From: Pedobacter petrophilus
Lineage (GTDB): Bacteria > Bacteroidota > Bacteroidia > Sphingobacteriales > Sphingobacteriaceae
Direction: 5' to 3'
Length of the DNA stretch: 33,552 nt
Assembly (NCBI RefSeq): GCF_009674725.1
Contig: NZ_WKKH01000046.1
Span: 1 to 33,552 of the forward strand
Positions 6,629 to 15,379 of this stretch are shown one piece after another. A model generated the notes under the pieces. That model worked only from the letters and a program-made list of their open reading frames with translations, ran no database searches and had not been told where the DNA came from. The position numbers and the translations under genes are program-made. Position 1 is the first letter of the stretch. Each line of letters starts with the position of its first letter.

Positions 6629-9600
6629 ATGATTCATTTCTTCCTTAGTCAATCGCAGGCGGTTTTTGTATTACAAACAGACAAAACGCTCACTACCAAT
6701 GATATTACTAAACTTGAATGGTTATTTGGCGGTGCCAAAATCACTACAGAAACGGCTTTAAGTGGCTTCTTTGTAGGGCCGAGAGCAGCAATGATTACCC
6801 CCTGGAGTACCAATGCTGTAGAGATTACCCAAAACATGGACATGCAGGGAATCATCAGAATCGAGGAATTCGCTAAAGTGGTTCAGGATTTTTCTGATTA
6901 CGACCCCATGATCTCGCAAAAATATGAGCAGCTGGATCAGGATGTTTATACTATCGACATCAAACCTGAACCCATTTTAGAAATCACTGATATTGGTGCT
7001 TACAATAAACAAGAAGGCTTATCCTTAAGTGATGAAGAGGTTGATTATTTAAATACTTTAGCTAAAAATTTAGGAAGGCCTTTAACAGATTCTGAAGTTT
7101 TTGGTTTCTCTCAGGTAAATTCAGAACACTGTCGCCATAAAATTTTTAACGGAACTTTTGTGATTGATGGTGTAGAACAGCCAACTTCACTTTTTAAATT
7201 AATCCGTAAAACATCAGAAGCACATCCAAACGATATTGTTTCTGCATATAAAGACAATGTGGCTTTTATTAAAGGCCCAACCGTTCAGCAGTTTGCACCT
7301 AAACGTGCTGACATTCCTGATTTTTATACCACAAGCGATTTCGATTCTGTAATTTCTTTAAAGGCAGAAACGCACAACTTCCCCACTACCGTAGAGCCAT
7401 TTAATGGGGCTGCAACTGGGTCTGGTGGTGAGATTAGAGACCGGTTAGCTGGCGGACAAGGTTCTTTACCTTTAGCAGGAACGGCTGTTTACATGACAGC
7501 GCTATCTCGTTTGGAAGAAAATCGTCCCTGGGAAAAAGGTGTAGAAGAAAGAGCATGGCTGTACCAAACCCCAATGGATATCCTGATCAAAGCATCAAAC
7601 GGTGCGACAGATTTCGGAAATAAATTCGGTCAGCCGTTAATTACCGGATCCGTTTTAACTTTTGAACATGAGGAGAACTCGAGGAAGTTAGGTTTCGATA
7701 AAGTAATCATGCTTGCCGGTGGTATCGGTTACGGAAAGGCAAGTCAGGCGCAAAAATTAAAACCACAGGAAGGCGATAACATCGTGATTTTAGGTGGTGA
7801 AAATTATAGAATCGGGATGGGTGGTGCTGCAGTTTCTTCTGCAGATACTGGTCAGCATGGATCTGGCATTGAATTAAATGCCATCCAAAGATCCAACCCG
7901 GAAATGCAAAAACGTGCGGCAAATGCTGTTCGTGGCATGGTAGAAAGCGAGCACAACTCCATTATCTCTATTCACGATCACGGTGCAGGTGGTCACTTAA
8001 ACTGTTTATCAGAGCTGGTAGAAGAAACCGGCGGTTTAATTAACCTGGACAAATTGCCGGTTGGCGATCCTACCCTATCTGCCAAAGAGATCATCGGTAA
8101 CGAATCTCAGGAGAGAATGGGATTGGTAATCGGGAATGAGCATATCGAAACTTTACAAAAAATTGCCGACCGGGAGCGTTCACCAATGTACACTGTTGGA
8201 AAAGTAACCGGCGATCATCGTTTTACTTTCAAATCTGAAACATCTGGCATTAAGCCAATGGATTTAGAATTGAAAGATATGTTTGGCAGTTCTCCAAAAA
8301 TAGTGATGGAAGATCAAACCATCGACCGGAAATATGATGCAATCACTTATGATCAATCACAATTAAACACGTATTTAGAGCAGGTTTTACAATTAGAGGC
8401 TGTTGCATCCAAAGATTGGTTAACCAATAAGGTAGACCGTTGCGTGGGTGGCCGTGTAGCGAAACAACAAACTGCAGGTCCGTTGCAGTTGCCGTTAAAT
8501 AACTGTGGCGTAATGGCGCTCGATTTTCAGGGAAAAGAGGGCGTTGCCACATCAGTTGGACATGCACCGCTTTCTGCTTTGATTGATCCGGCTGCCGGTA
8601 GCAGAAATGCAATTGCAGAATCGTTATCAAACATTGTCTGGGCCCCTTTAAAAGATGGTTTAAAAAGCGTTTCGCTTTCTGCCAACTGGATGTGGGCCTG
8701 TAAAAATGAAGGTGAAGATGCCCGTTTATATGCTGCAGTTAAAGCCTGTTCTGATTTTGCAATCGATTTAGGAATCAACATCCCGACAGGAAAAGATTCG
8801 TTATCGATGAAGCAAAAATATAAGGATGGCGATGTAATTGCCCCTGGAACAGTGATTATTTCTGCCGGCGGTAATTGCGATGATATTACAAAGGTGGTAG
8901 AACCAGTGCTTCAAAAAGATGGTGGTGCTATTTATTACATCAACCTTTCTAATGATGGTTACAAGTTAGGTGGCTCATCTTTCGCACAGATTTTAAATAA
9001 AATCGGTACTGAAACACCTGATGTTAAAAATCCGGTTCAATTCTCGAAAGCCTTTAATACCATCCAACAGTTAATTAAAGAGGGTAAAATTCAGGCCGGA
9101 CACGATATCGGTAGCGGTGGTTTAATTACTACCTTATTGGAAATGTGCTTCGCTGACCGCGATTTAGGCGCATCAATAGACTTATCTGCATTGGCTGAAC
9201 AAGATATTATCAAATTATTATTTGCCGAAAACATTGCTTTGGTTTTCCAGGCAGATGCTTCCGTTGAAAATACTTTGACAGACAATGGTGTAACGTTCCA
9301 TAAAATTGGCGAAGTAAGTTCATCAGCTACGCTGGAAATTAAAAATGCTGAAGCTAATTTCAGCTTCGGGATTGATCACCTTCGTGATGTTTGGTTTAAA
9401 ACTTCCTATTTATTAGATAGCAAACAAACCGCGAATGGTTTAGCGAAAGAACGTTATGACAATTATAAAAATCACGTTTTAAAATATAGCTTCCCATTAA
9501 CATTCGATGGAAAGAAACCCGTAATTGATTCGTCTAAAGCTCGTCCGAAAGCGGCAATTATCCGTGAAAAAGGAAGTAATTCTGAACGCGAACTTGCAAA

Positions 9601-10306
9601 CGCAATGTATTTGGCGGGTTTTGATGTGAAAGATGTACACATGACGGATTTAATTAGCGGCAGAGAAACGCTGGAAGATATTCAGTTTATTGGTGCCGTT
9701 GGTGGCTTCTCGAATTCTGATGTTTTGGGATCGGCAAAAGGTTGGGCCGGCGCATTTTTATACAATGAAAAAGCAAGAGTAGCTTTAGAGAAATTTTTTG
9801 CCCGTCCGGATACCTTATCTGTTGGGATCTGTAATGGCTGCCAGTTATTTGTTGAGCTTGGTTTAATTAACAAGAACCATGAAGACAAACCGAAAATGTT
9901 GCACAACAAAAGTGGCAAACATGAGAGTATTTTTACCTCGTTAACGCTGCAGGAAAACAATTCAGTGATGTTATCTACGCTGGCGGGCAGTACCTTAGGT
10001 GTTTGGGTATCGCATGGCGAAGGAAGATTCTCATTACCATATGCGGAAGATCAATATAAAATTGTAGCCAAATATGCTTACGAAACTTATCCTGCCAGCC
10101 CGAATGGTTCTGATTACAACACCGCAATGATGTGTGATGAAACCGGTCGCCATTTGGTGATGATGCCACACATCGAACGTTCATTGTTTCAATGGCATTG
10201 GGCGAATTATCCGGCAGGCAGAAAAGATGAAGTTTCGCCATGGATGGAAGCATTTGTTAACGCCAGAAAATGGGTGGAAAGTAAGGCTGAGGGTAACAAG
10301 GCATAA
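6629..10306 (+). CDS. purL: Phosphoribosylformylglycinamidine synthase
   Basis: Large single-chain FGAM synthase: it converts FGAR, glutamine and ATP to FGAM in de novo purine synthesis. The 1225-residue length fits the fused PurL rather than the split PurLQS form. Domains in order: an N-terminal PurS-like region (MIHFFLSQSQAVFV), a linker with SQVNSEHCRHKIFNG, two AIR-synthase-like halves (SLKAETHNFPTTVEPFNGAATGSGG begins the first; TGKDSLSM marks the second), and a C-terminal class I glutamine amidotransferase. The amidotransferase triad is visible as C1068 (GICNGCQ) with H1181 and E1183 (PHIERSLFQ). The start is the ATG at 6629, just after the -7 element; 49 in-frame residues upstream are low-complexity. 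A strong terminator follows. GSIII and purM lie downstream but are separately promoted. Confidence 0.97.
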   Translation: MIHFFLSQSQAVFVLQTDKTLTTNDITKLEWLFGGAKITTETALSGFFVGPRAAMITPWSTNAVEITQNMDMQGIIRIEEFAKVVQDFSDYDPMISQKYEQLDQDVYTIDIKPEPILEITDIGAYNKQEGLSLSDEEVDYLNTLAKNLGRPLTDSEVFGFSQVNSEHCRHKIFNGTFVIDGVEQPTSLFKLIRKTSEAHPNDIVSAYKDNVAFIKGPTVQQFAPKRADIPDFYTTSDFDSVISLKAETHNFPTTVEPFNGAATGSGGEIRDRLAGGQGSLPLAGTAVYMTALSRLEENRPWEKGVEERAWLYQTPMDILIKASNGATDFGNKFGQPLITGSVLTFEHEENSRKLGFDKVIMLAGGIGYGKASQAQKLKPQEGDNIVILGGENYRIGMGGAAVSSADTGQHGSGIELNAIQRSNPEMQKRAANAVRGMVESEHNSIISIHDHGAGGHLNCLSELVEETGGLINLDKLPVGDPTLSAKEIIGNESQERMGLVIGNEHIETLQKIADRERSPMYTVGKVTGDHRFTFKSETSGIKPMDLELKDMFGSSPKIVMEDQTIDRKYDAITYDQSQLNTYLEQVLQLEAVASKDWLTNKVDRCVGGRVAKQQTAGPLQLPLNNCGVMALDFQGKEGVATSVGHAPLSALIDPAAGSRNAIAESLSNIVWAPLKDGLKSVSLSANWMWACKNEGEDARLYAAVKACSDFAIDLGINIPTGKDSLSMKQKYKDGDVIAPGTVIISAGGNCDDITKVVEPVLQKDGGAIYYINLSNDGYKLGGSSFAQILNKIGTETPDVKNPVQFSKAFNTIQQLIKEGKIQAGHDIGSGGLITTLLEMCFADRDLGASIDLSALAEQDIIKLLFAENIALVFQADASVENTLTDNGVTFHKIGEVSSSATLEIKNAEANFSFGIDHLRDVWFKTSYLLDSKQTANGLAKERYDNYKNHVLKYSFPLTFDGKKPVIDSSKARPKAAIIREKGSNSERELANAMYLAGFDVKDVHMTDLISGRETLEDIQFIGAVGGFSNSDVLGSAKGWAGAFLYNEKARVALEKFFARPDTLSVGICNGCQLFVELGLINKNHEDKPKMLHNKSGKHESIFTSLTLQENNSVMLSTLAGSTLGVWVSHGEGRFSLPYAEDQYKIVAKYAYETYPASPNGSDYNTAMMCDETGRHLVMMPHIERSLFQWHWANYPAGRKDEVSPWMEAFVNARKWVESKAEGNKA

Positions 10307-10337
10307 GGGCGAAGGTTCTTAATAAGATTTATAAAAC

Positions 10338-10366
10338 AAAGGCTTGAGTTTTCGCTCAAGCCTTTT
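10338..10366 (+). terminator. Rho-independent terminator of purL
   Basis: AAAGGCTTGAG (10338-10348) and CTCAAGCCTTT (10355-10365) form a perfect 11-bp stem with a TTTTCG loop and a short T-rich tail, starting 31 bases after the purL stop. Confidence 0.85.
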
Positions 10367-10445
10367 GTTTACATCCTACCTCACTATTCCCCATCTATTT
10401 TGAGCATTAAATAAATACGGGCTGATTCACATTTTCTCCGGATAA

Positions 10446-10598
10446 GATCCTGAAACAAGTTCAGGAGGACGACTCTTCCGGGAGATTTATCAATTCAAAT
10501 TACTTAGCCTGAACCTCATTTTTCCCTTAAGATCCTGAAACAAGTTCAGCAACACGATTCTTCGGGGAGATTTATCGATTCAAATGATTGGCCTAACT
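10446..10598. repeat. Tandem 85-bp repeat with REP-like palindromes, touching tonB
   Basis: Two imperfect copies begin at 10446 and 10531. Both start GATCCTGAAACAAGTTCAG and share CGA-TCTTC-GGGAGATTTATC, ATTCAAAT and a GCCT-AAC tail. Each carries the CCTGAA/TTCAG palindrome seen at 5711 and 5819, with AAACAAG in the centre. The second copy runs up to the tonB stop codon (10598-10600). Confidence 0.75.
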
Positions 10599-11434
10599 TA
10601 CATCATCTGGAAATTAATCGGCATATTATACCTTACGCGAACAGGCCTGCCTTTATTCTTTCCAGGTTTCCACAAAGGTGATTTTCTGATCACTTTTACG
10701 GCTTCCTCATCACAGCCAAAACCTATTCCCCTAAGCACTTTAACATCGGTAATAGACCCATCTTTTTCGACCACAAAACTGACGAACACTTTACCTTGAA
10801 CACCATCATCCTGTGCCTGCGAAGGGTAACGTAAATTGCGTTCCATATATTTAGTAAAAGCTTTCATACCCCCCGTAAATTCAGGATATTCATCAACCCC
10901 CATTCCTTCGATAATTGCATTCGAATCTCCGGCTTCGTCGCCCTTAGTGAGCCCATCACCATTACCTGGTACTACTTTACTGTTAATTACAAGATTTGGT
11001 TTAACGTCACCATCCTGAGTTTTATCACTAATCACGGCATCCTGCATATCTTTAATGCTTGGTGGTTCAGGAAGTTCTTTTTTATCCACCACCACTATAT
11101 TTGAAGACACGGCAATTGTTTTCACTTTTACAGGATCAGCTTTTGCAGGTTCATTCTTTCTCTCCGGTTCGGGCGTATCCATCTGATGAATTACATTATC
11201 AAGCACAACCACTTTAGGAGGAGTAGCAACCTCAACTACACCTGGAAACATTTTACTATAGGCCAGCGGAGCAAAGCCGGCGAATAGAAATACACTGGCA
11301 GATACCAGCAAGGCTTTCGTCATGATTTTAGAAGATTTTGACCGCAGTTCATAAGCGCCATAAGATTTGTTGCGGTCTGCAAATACAAGATCGAGCCACT
11401 CGGTTTTGTATACATTGATTGATGAATTGAACAT
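10598..11434 (-). CDS. tonB: Energy transducer TonB
   Basis: TonB links the inner-membrane proton motive force (through ExbB-ExbD) to outer-membrane TonB-dependent receptors. The 278-residue protein has a cytoplasmic N-terminus with the Bacteroidota motif WLDLVFADRNKSYGAYELR (13-31), one membrane helix at about 38-59, a periplasmic Pro/Lys/Glu-rich linker (about 75-175) and a TonB C-terminal domain from about 185: EFTGGMKAFTKYMERNLRYP, VQGKVFVSFVVEKDGSITDVKVLRG and SPLWKPGKNKGRPVRVRYNMPINF. No exbB or exbD is in this window, so this is an orphan copy; such genomes usually have several. A large TonB-dependent receptor lies at 17956-21276, but direct partnership is only inference. The stop codon sits at the edge of a tandem repeat. 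Confidence 0.93.
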   Translation of the reverse strand: MFNSSINVYKTEWLDLVFADRNKSYGAYELRSKSSKIMTKALLVSASVFLFAGFAPLAYSKMFPGVVEVATPPKVVVLDNVIHQMDTPEPERKNEPAKADPVKVKTIAVSSNIVVVDKKELPEPPSIKDMQDAVISDKTQDGDVKPNLVINSKVVPGNGDGLTKGDEAGDSNAIIEGMGVDEYPEFTGGMKAFTKYMERNLRYPSQAQDDGVQGKVFVSFVVEKDGSITDVKVLRGIGFGCDEEAVKVIRKSPLWKPGKNKGRPVRVRYNMPINFQMM

Positions 11435-11608
11435 AATTTTAGGGTTTTAAGGATGATGTATCAAAATCACCAATTCCATAAAACATTCAAAAAATATGCT
11501 TTCTTTACCAAAAATGAAATTTTCCATCTCAAAAACATTTTTTTATTTCATTTTCAATAAAATTGATATATTTCTTACGATTGTTTTATAAAAATTAATA
11601 AAATATCC

Positions 11609-11616
11609 TATTTTTG
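11609..11616 (+). promoter_or_regulatory. -7 element of glnN
   Basis: TATTTTTG matches TAnnTTTG exactly and ends 20 bases before the glnN ATG. The upstream sequence is very A/T-rich, with no good -33 TTTG at the ideal distance. Confidence 0.65.
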
Positions 11617-11636
11617 ACAAAAAACATAACAAATTA

Positions 11637-13811
11637 ATGAAAAGCTTAAGAACCATCGCATTAAAAGAGGCTCAAAACAGAATTTCACCAGAAGTTAAAT
11701 CACCATCAGCAAAAATTTCTGACTTTTTTGGCGCTAATGTATTTGATAAGAAAAAAATGAGAGATTTCTTATCTAAAGACGTGTATGAAAAATTAATCTC
11801 CTCCATCAACCAGGGTGAACTAATTAATTCTGACGACGCTAACCAGATTGCTACAGCAATGAAAGCCTGGGCAATGAGCGCTGGTGCAACGCACTACACG
11901 CATTGGTTTCAGCCTTTAACAGGTACAACAGCAGAAAAACACGATTCATTTTTTGAGCCAAGTGGCGATGGTGCAATCGAGAAATTTGCTGGTAGCGCAT
12001 TGGTTCAGCAAGAGCCGGATGCATCGAGTTTCCCTAACGGAGGTATTCGTAATACTTTCGAAGCACGTGGCTATACTGCCTGGGATCCTTCTTCTCCTGC
12101 ATTCATTATGGAAAGCAAAGCTGGAAAAACGCTTTGTATCCCAACTGTTTTTGTATCCTACACTGGTGAAGCACTAGATTATAAAGCACCATTATTAAAA
12201 GCATTATCTGCACTTGATAAAGCTGCTGTAGATGTTTGCCAGTATTTTGATAAAAGCATCACGAAAGTAAACGCATCTTTAGGTATCGAGCAAGAATATT
12301 TCTTAGTGGATGAATCGTTATTTAACGCCCGTCCGGATTTATTATTAACCGGCCGTACTTTATTCGGACACATGTCTGCTAAAGGACAGCAGTTAGAAGA
12401 TCATTATTTTGGATCAATCCCTGAACGTGTTTTCACTTACATGGTAGATTTCGAAAATGAAGCTTTAAAATTAGGGATTCCATTAAAAACCCGTCACAAC
12501 GAGGTTGCTCCATCTCAATTTGAGTGTGCGCCTATTTATGAAGAAATCAACCTGGCAATCGATCACAATCAGTTATTGATGGATTTGATGGAAAAAGTTG
12601 CCCGTCGTCACCACTTCCGTGTATTATTACACGAGAAACCATATGCCGGCATCAATGGTTCTGGTAAACACAATAACTGGTCGTTAATTACAGATACTGG
12701 TAAAAACTTATTAGCGCCAGGTAAAACGCCTAAAAACAATTTAATGTTCCTGGCTTTCTTTGTAAACACAATCAAAGCGGTTAGCGAGCATGCAGATTTA
12801 TTACGTGCCAGTATTGCGTCGGTAAGCAACGATCACCGTTTAGGTGCTAATGAAGCGCCACCTGCAATCATTTCAATCTTCTTAGGTTCTCAATTGAACG
12901 ATGTATTAGATGAAATCGAGCACTCACGCATCAGCAAAAAAATCAAAGAAGATAATGCACTTTGGTTAGGTATTCCTAAAATTCCACAAATTTTACTGGA
13001 TAATACAGATCGTAACCGTACCTCTCCTTTCGCATTTACAGGTAACAAATTTGAGTTAAGAGCAGTGGGTTCATCCGCTAACTCTTCAGCACCAATGACG
13101 ATCTTAAACGCGATTATGGCTGAGCAATTGGTTAAATTTAAAACTGAAGTTGATAAATTGATCAAAAAAGGTGATAAAAAAGATATCGCATTATTAACGG
13201 TTATCAAAAAATACATCAAAGAATCTAAATCAATTCGTTTCGAAGGTAATGGATATAGCCAGGAGTGGGAAGATGAAGCTGCAGCACGTGGTTTATCAAA
13301 CATCAAAACTACCCCTAAAGCTTTAGATGCTTATTTAACAGAAAAATCAGCAGATTTATTTGCTTCAACCAACATCTATAGCAAACGCGAAATTCATGCC
13401 CGTCATGAAATCATGTTGGAAAATTTCTACAAGAAATTACAAATTGAGGCACGTGTAATGGGCGAAGTTGCGAATACGGCGATCATTCCTGCTTCAATCG
13501 CTTATCAAAACGCATTAATTGAGAACGTAAAAGGATTAAAAGATCTTGGTATCGAAAGCAAATCTTCTCTTGAGATTGTGAAGAAATTATCTGAGCACTT
13601 AGATATCGTTAAATCTAATATCGATGCGATGTTGGAAGAACGTAAAGTGACTAACAAAATCGAAGATACCCGTGAAAAAGCAATTGCTTATGATGAGAAA
13701 GTTAAATCTTACTTCGACATTATCCGTTATCACGCCGATAAACTGGAGCAAATTGTTGACGATAGCGTTTGGCCTTTACCAAAATTCAGAGAATTGTTAT
13801 TTATGAAATAG
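11637..13811 (+). CDS. glnN: Glutamine synthetase type III
   Basis: GSIII makes glutamine from glutamate, ammonia and ATP. The 724-residue length is typical of type III, far longer than the roughly 470 residues of GSI. Signatures seen: the GSIII N-terminal block FGANVFDKKKMRDFL (about 29-43), KAWAMSAGATHYTHWFQPLTG, the metal-binding GIEQEYFLVD with E218 and E220, and NGSGKHNNWS with H345 near the ATP/glutamate site. NDHRLGANEAPPAIIS and FELRAVGSSANSSAP are also type-III-specific. GSIII is the main glutamine synthetase in many Bacteroidota and is not adenylylated in the GSI-beta manner. It has its own promoter and terminator. Its position between purL and purM is suggestive because PurL consumes glutamine, but there is no shared transcript. 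Confidence 0.97.
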   Translation: MKSLRTIALKEAQNRISPEVKSPSAKISDFFGANVFDKKKMRDFLSKDVYEKLISSINQGELINSDDANQIATAMKAWAMSAGATHYTHWFQPLTGTTAEKHDSFFEPSGDGAIEKFAGSALVQQEPDASSFPNGGIRNTFEARGYTAWDPSSPAFIMESKAGKTLCIPTVFVSYTGEALDYKAPLLKALSALDKAAVDVCQYFDKSITKVNASLGIEQEYFLVDESLFNARPDLLLTGRTLFGHMSAKGQQLEDHYFGSIPERVFTYMVDFENEALKLGIPLKTRHNEVAPSQFECAPIYEEINLAIDHNQLLMDLMEKVARRHHFRVLLHEKPYAGINGSGKHNNWSLITDTGKNLLAPGKTPKNNLMFLAFFVNTIKAVSEHADLLRASIASVSNDHRLGANEAPPAIISIFLGSQLNDVLDEIEHSRISKKIKEDNALWLGIPKIPQILLDNTDRNRTSPFAFTGNKFELRAVGSSANSSAPMTILNAIMAEQLVKFKTEVDKLIKKGDKKDIALLTVIKKYIKESKSIRFEGNGYSQEWEDEAAARGLSNIKTTPKALDAYLTEKSADLFASTNIYSKREIHARHEIMLENFYKKLQIEARVMGEVANTAIIPASIAYQNALIENVKGLKDLGIESKSSLEIVKKLSEHLDIVKSNIDAMLEERKVTNKIEDTREKAIAYDEKVKSYFDIIRYHADKLEQIVDDSVWPLPKFRELLFMK

Positions 13812-13820
13812 ATTTTAAGC

Positions 13821-13848
13821 CGTAAGGTTTAAGGTATAGGGCGTAAGG
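13821..13848 (+). repeat. Degenerate heptad repeat after glnN
   Basis: Four consecutive 7-base units, CGTAAGG, TTTAAGG, TATAGGG and CGTAAGG, start 9 bases after the glnN stop. The last unit forms part of the following terminator stem. Confidence 0.6.
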
Positions 13849-13868
13849 TTTACTTTACGCCCTTTTTT
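13839..13868 (+). terminator. Terminator of glnN
   Basis: GGGCGTAA (13839-13846) pairs with TTACGCCC (13855-13862), followed by TTTTTT. Its left arm is built from the preceding heptad repeat. Confidence 0.8.
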
Positions 13869-13950
13869 GTGGAGCACAATTTTTGATCAGGCTCAAAGCC
13901 ATCTTTTTGCCGAAGTTTTAATCAGGACCTTCCGGAACACTTTCTTTGGT

Positions 13951-14050
13951 TTAGCTTTTGCTTTAGTCTTTTAGCGTTACACTTTTAGCTTTCCGCTTTA
14001 ATCTTTCTCGCTTTAACCTTTCTGCTTTTAGCTTTAGTCTTTCCGCTTAA
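13951..14050 (+). repeat. Degenerate NNNCTTT heptad array upstream of purM
   Basis: About 100 bases in which CTTT recurs roughly every 7 bases (for example TAGCTTT, CCGCTTT, AATCTTT, AGTCTTT), with occasional 1-base slips. The array is strongly pyrimidine-rich on the plus strand and stops just before the purM -7 element at 14056. It does not encode protein and has no palindromic structure. Confidence 0.7.
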
Positions 14051-14055
14051 AACGC

Positions 14056-14063
14056 TATCTTTG
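14056..14063 (+). promoter_or_regulatory. -7 element of purM
   Basis: TATCTTTG is an exact TAnnTTTG match ending 7 bases before the purM ATG, so the transcript is probably leaderless or nearly so. The heptad array occupies the place where a -33 element would be. Confidence 0.65.
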
Positions 14064-14070
14064 CGCCAAC

Positions 14071-15252
14071 ATGAGTGATAACAGGTACAATCAACGCGGC
14101 GTTTCAGCCTCCAAAGAAGATGTGCATAATGCCATCAAAAATATCGACAAAGGAATTTTCCCTAAAGCATTCTGCAAAATCATTCCGGATATTTTAAGCG
14201 GCGATGAAGACTACTGTAACATCATGCATGCTGATGGTGCGGGTACAAAATCTTCCCTGGCTTATGTATACTGGAAAGAAACCGGCGATATCTCGATTTG
14301 GAAGGGAATTGCACAGGATGCGATTATCATGAATCTTGATGATTTAATTTGTGTTGGTGCTACCGATCACATCCTTTTATCTTCCACTATCGGGCGTAAT
14401 AAAAATCTAATTCCCGGTGAAGTAATTGCTGCTGTAATTAATGGCACAGAAGAAATTTTAGCCGACTTGCGGGAGCAAGGGATCTCCATCTATTCTACCG
14501 GTGGCGAAACTGCAGATGTGGGCGATTTAGTACGTACCATCATTGTAGATTCTACGGTTACCTGCAGGATGAAACGTGCAGACGTGATCAGCAACGACAA
14601 CATTAAGCCAGGCGATGTAATCGTGGCATTAGCATCATCCGGACAAGCAACCTATGAAACGGAATACAATGGCGGAATGGGATCCAACGGACTTACCTCT
14701 GCCCGTCATGATGTTTTCGAAAAATCAGTGGCAAATAGTTACCCGGAAAGTTTTGACCCGGCCGTACCTTTCGATTTAGTTTTTTCTGGTCAGAAGCAAT
14801 TGACAGACGAAGTTGAGGTGGAAGGTTTCGGTAAAATTACGGCAGGGAAACTGGTCTTATCTCCTACCCGTACTTATGCTCCGGTAATTAAAAAGATTTT
14901 AGAAAGCTACCGTAGCCAAATAAACGGCATTGTGCATTGTAGCGGAGGTGCGCAAACGAAGGTGTTACACTTCATCAACGATGATATCCATGTAATTAAA
15001 GATAACTTATTTCCTATTCCTCCCCTTTTCCAATTGATTCAGGAACAGTCCGGAACAGATTGGAAAGAAATGTATAAGGTATTTAATATGGGGCATAGAA
15101 TGGAGCTTTATGTTCCGCAAGAGATTGCAGAAAGTATTATTGAAATCTCCAAAAGCTTTAATATTGATGCGCAGATTATTGGCCGTGTAGAAAGAGGCCA
15201 TCAGAAGCAGGTAACGATAGAAAGCGAAAAAGGAACTTTTGTTTATCATTAA
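14071..15252 (+). CDS. purM: Phosphoribosylformylglycinamidine cyclo-ligase (AIR synthase), Bacteroidota type
   Basis: AIR synthase closes the imidazole ring of purines: FGAM plus ATP gives AIR. The 393-residue protein is the longer Bacteroidota variant (typical PurM is about 345). Conserved parts include the N-terminal RYNQRGVSASKEDVHNAI, the ATP/metal loop HADGAGTKSSLAY, the dimer-core segment NLDDLICVGA, STGGETADVGDLVRTIIVDSTV and NGGMGSNGLTSARHDVF. The C-terminal catalytic half contains HCSGGAQTKV and GHRMELY. It acts directly after PurL, whose gene lies 3.8 kb upstream. The ATG at 14071 is supported by a -7 element immediately before it. Family membership is clear; the function is by similarity to the named Bacteroidota enzymes. 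Confidence 0.93.
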   Translation: MSDNRYNQRGVSASKEDVHNAIKNIDKGIFPKAFCKIIPDILSGDEDYCNIMHADGAGTKSSLAYVYWKETGDISIWKGIAQDAIIMNLDDLICVGATDHILLSSTIGRNKNLIPGEVIAAVINGTEEILADLREQGISIYSTGGETADVGDLVRTIIVDSTVTCRMKRADVISNDNIKPGDVIVALASSGQATYETEYNGGMGSNGLTSARHDVFEKSVANSYPESFDPAVPFDLVFSGQKQLTDEVEVEGFGKITAGKLVLSPTRTYAPVIKKILESYRSQINGIVHCSGGAQTKVLHFINDDIHVIKDNLFPIPPLFQLIQEQSGTDWKEMYKVFNMGHRMELYVPQEIAESIIEISKSFNIDAQIIGRVERGHQKQVTIESEKGTFVYH

Positions 15253-15272
15253 ATAATTTAAAATATTATAGA

Positions 15273-15303
15273 GGGCTTTGAATTACATTCAAGGCCCTTT
15301 TTC
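15273..15303 (+). terminator. Terminator of purM
   Basis: GGGCTTTGAAT (15273-15283) pairs with ATTCAAGGCCC (15287-15297), including one G-T pair, with a TAC loop and a T-run after it. It begins 20 bases past the purM stop. Confidence 0.85.
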
Positions 15304-15367
15304 TTTGGCGAGAATTTTACCAATTGTAATATTTACAAGGCATCAAATACAATTGAATGCAAGTTAA

Positions 15368-15375
15368 TATCTTCG
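15368..15375 (+). promoter_or_regulatory. -7 element of the S1/P1 nuclease gene
   Basis: TATCTTCG differs from TAnnTTTG at one base and ends only 4 bases before the ATG at 15380. If used, transcription starts at or next to the start codon. Confidence 0.5.
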
Positions 15376-15379
15376 CAGC

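Noticed and set aside
8343..8781. Two minus-strand reading frames inside purL (95 and 84 codons)
   Set aside because: Shadows of a strongly conserved gene on the other strand.
12890..13306. 138-codon minus-strand frame inside glnN
   Set aside because: Antisense shadow of conserved GSIII coding sequence.
13951..14050. Possible CRISPR array
   Set aside because: Units are 7 bases, degenerate and without spacers; no cas genes are present.
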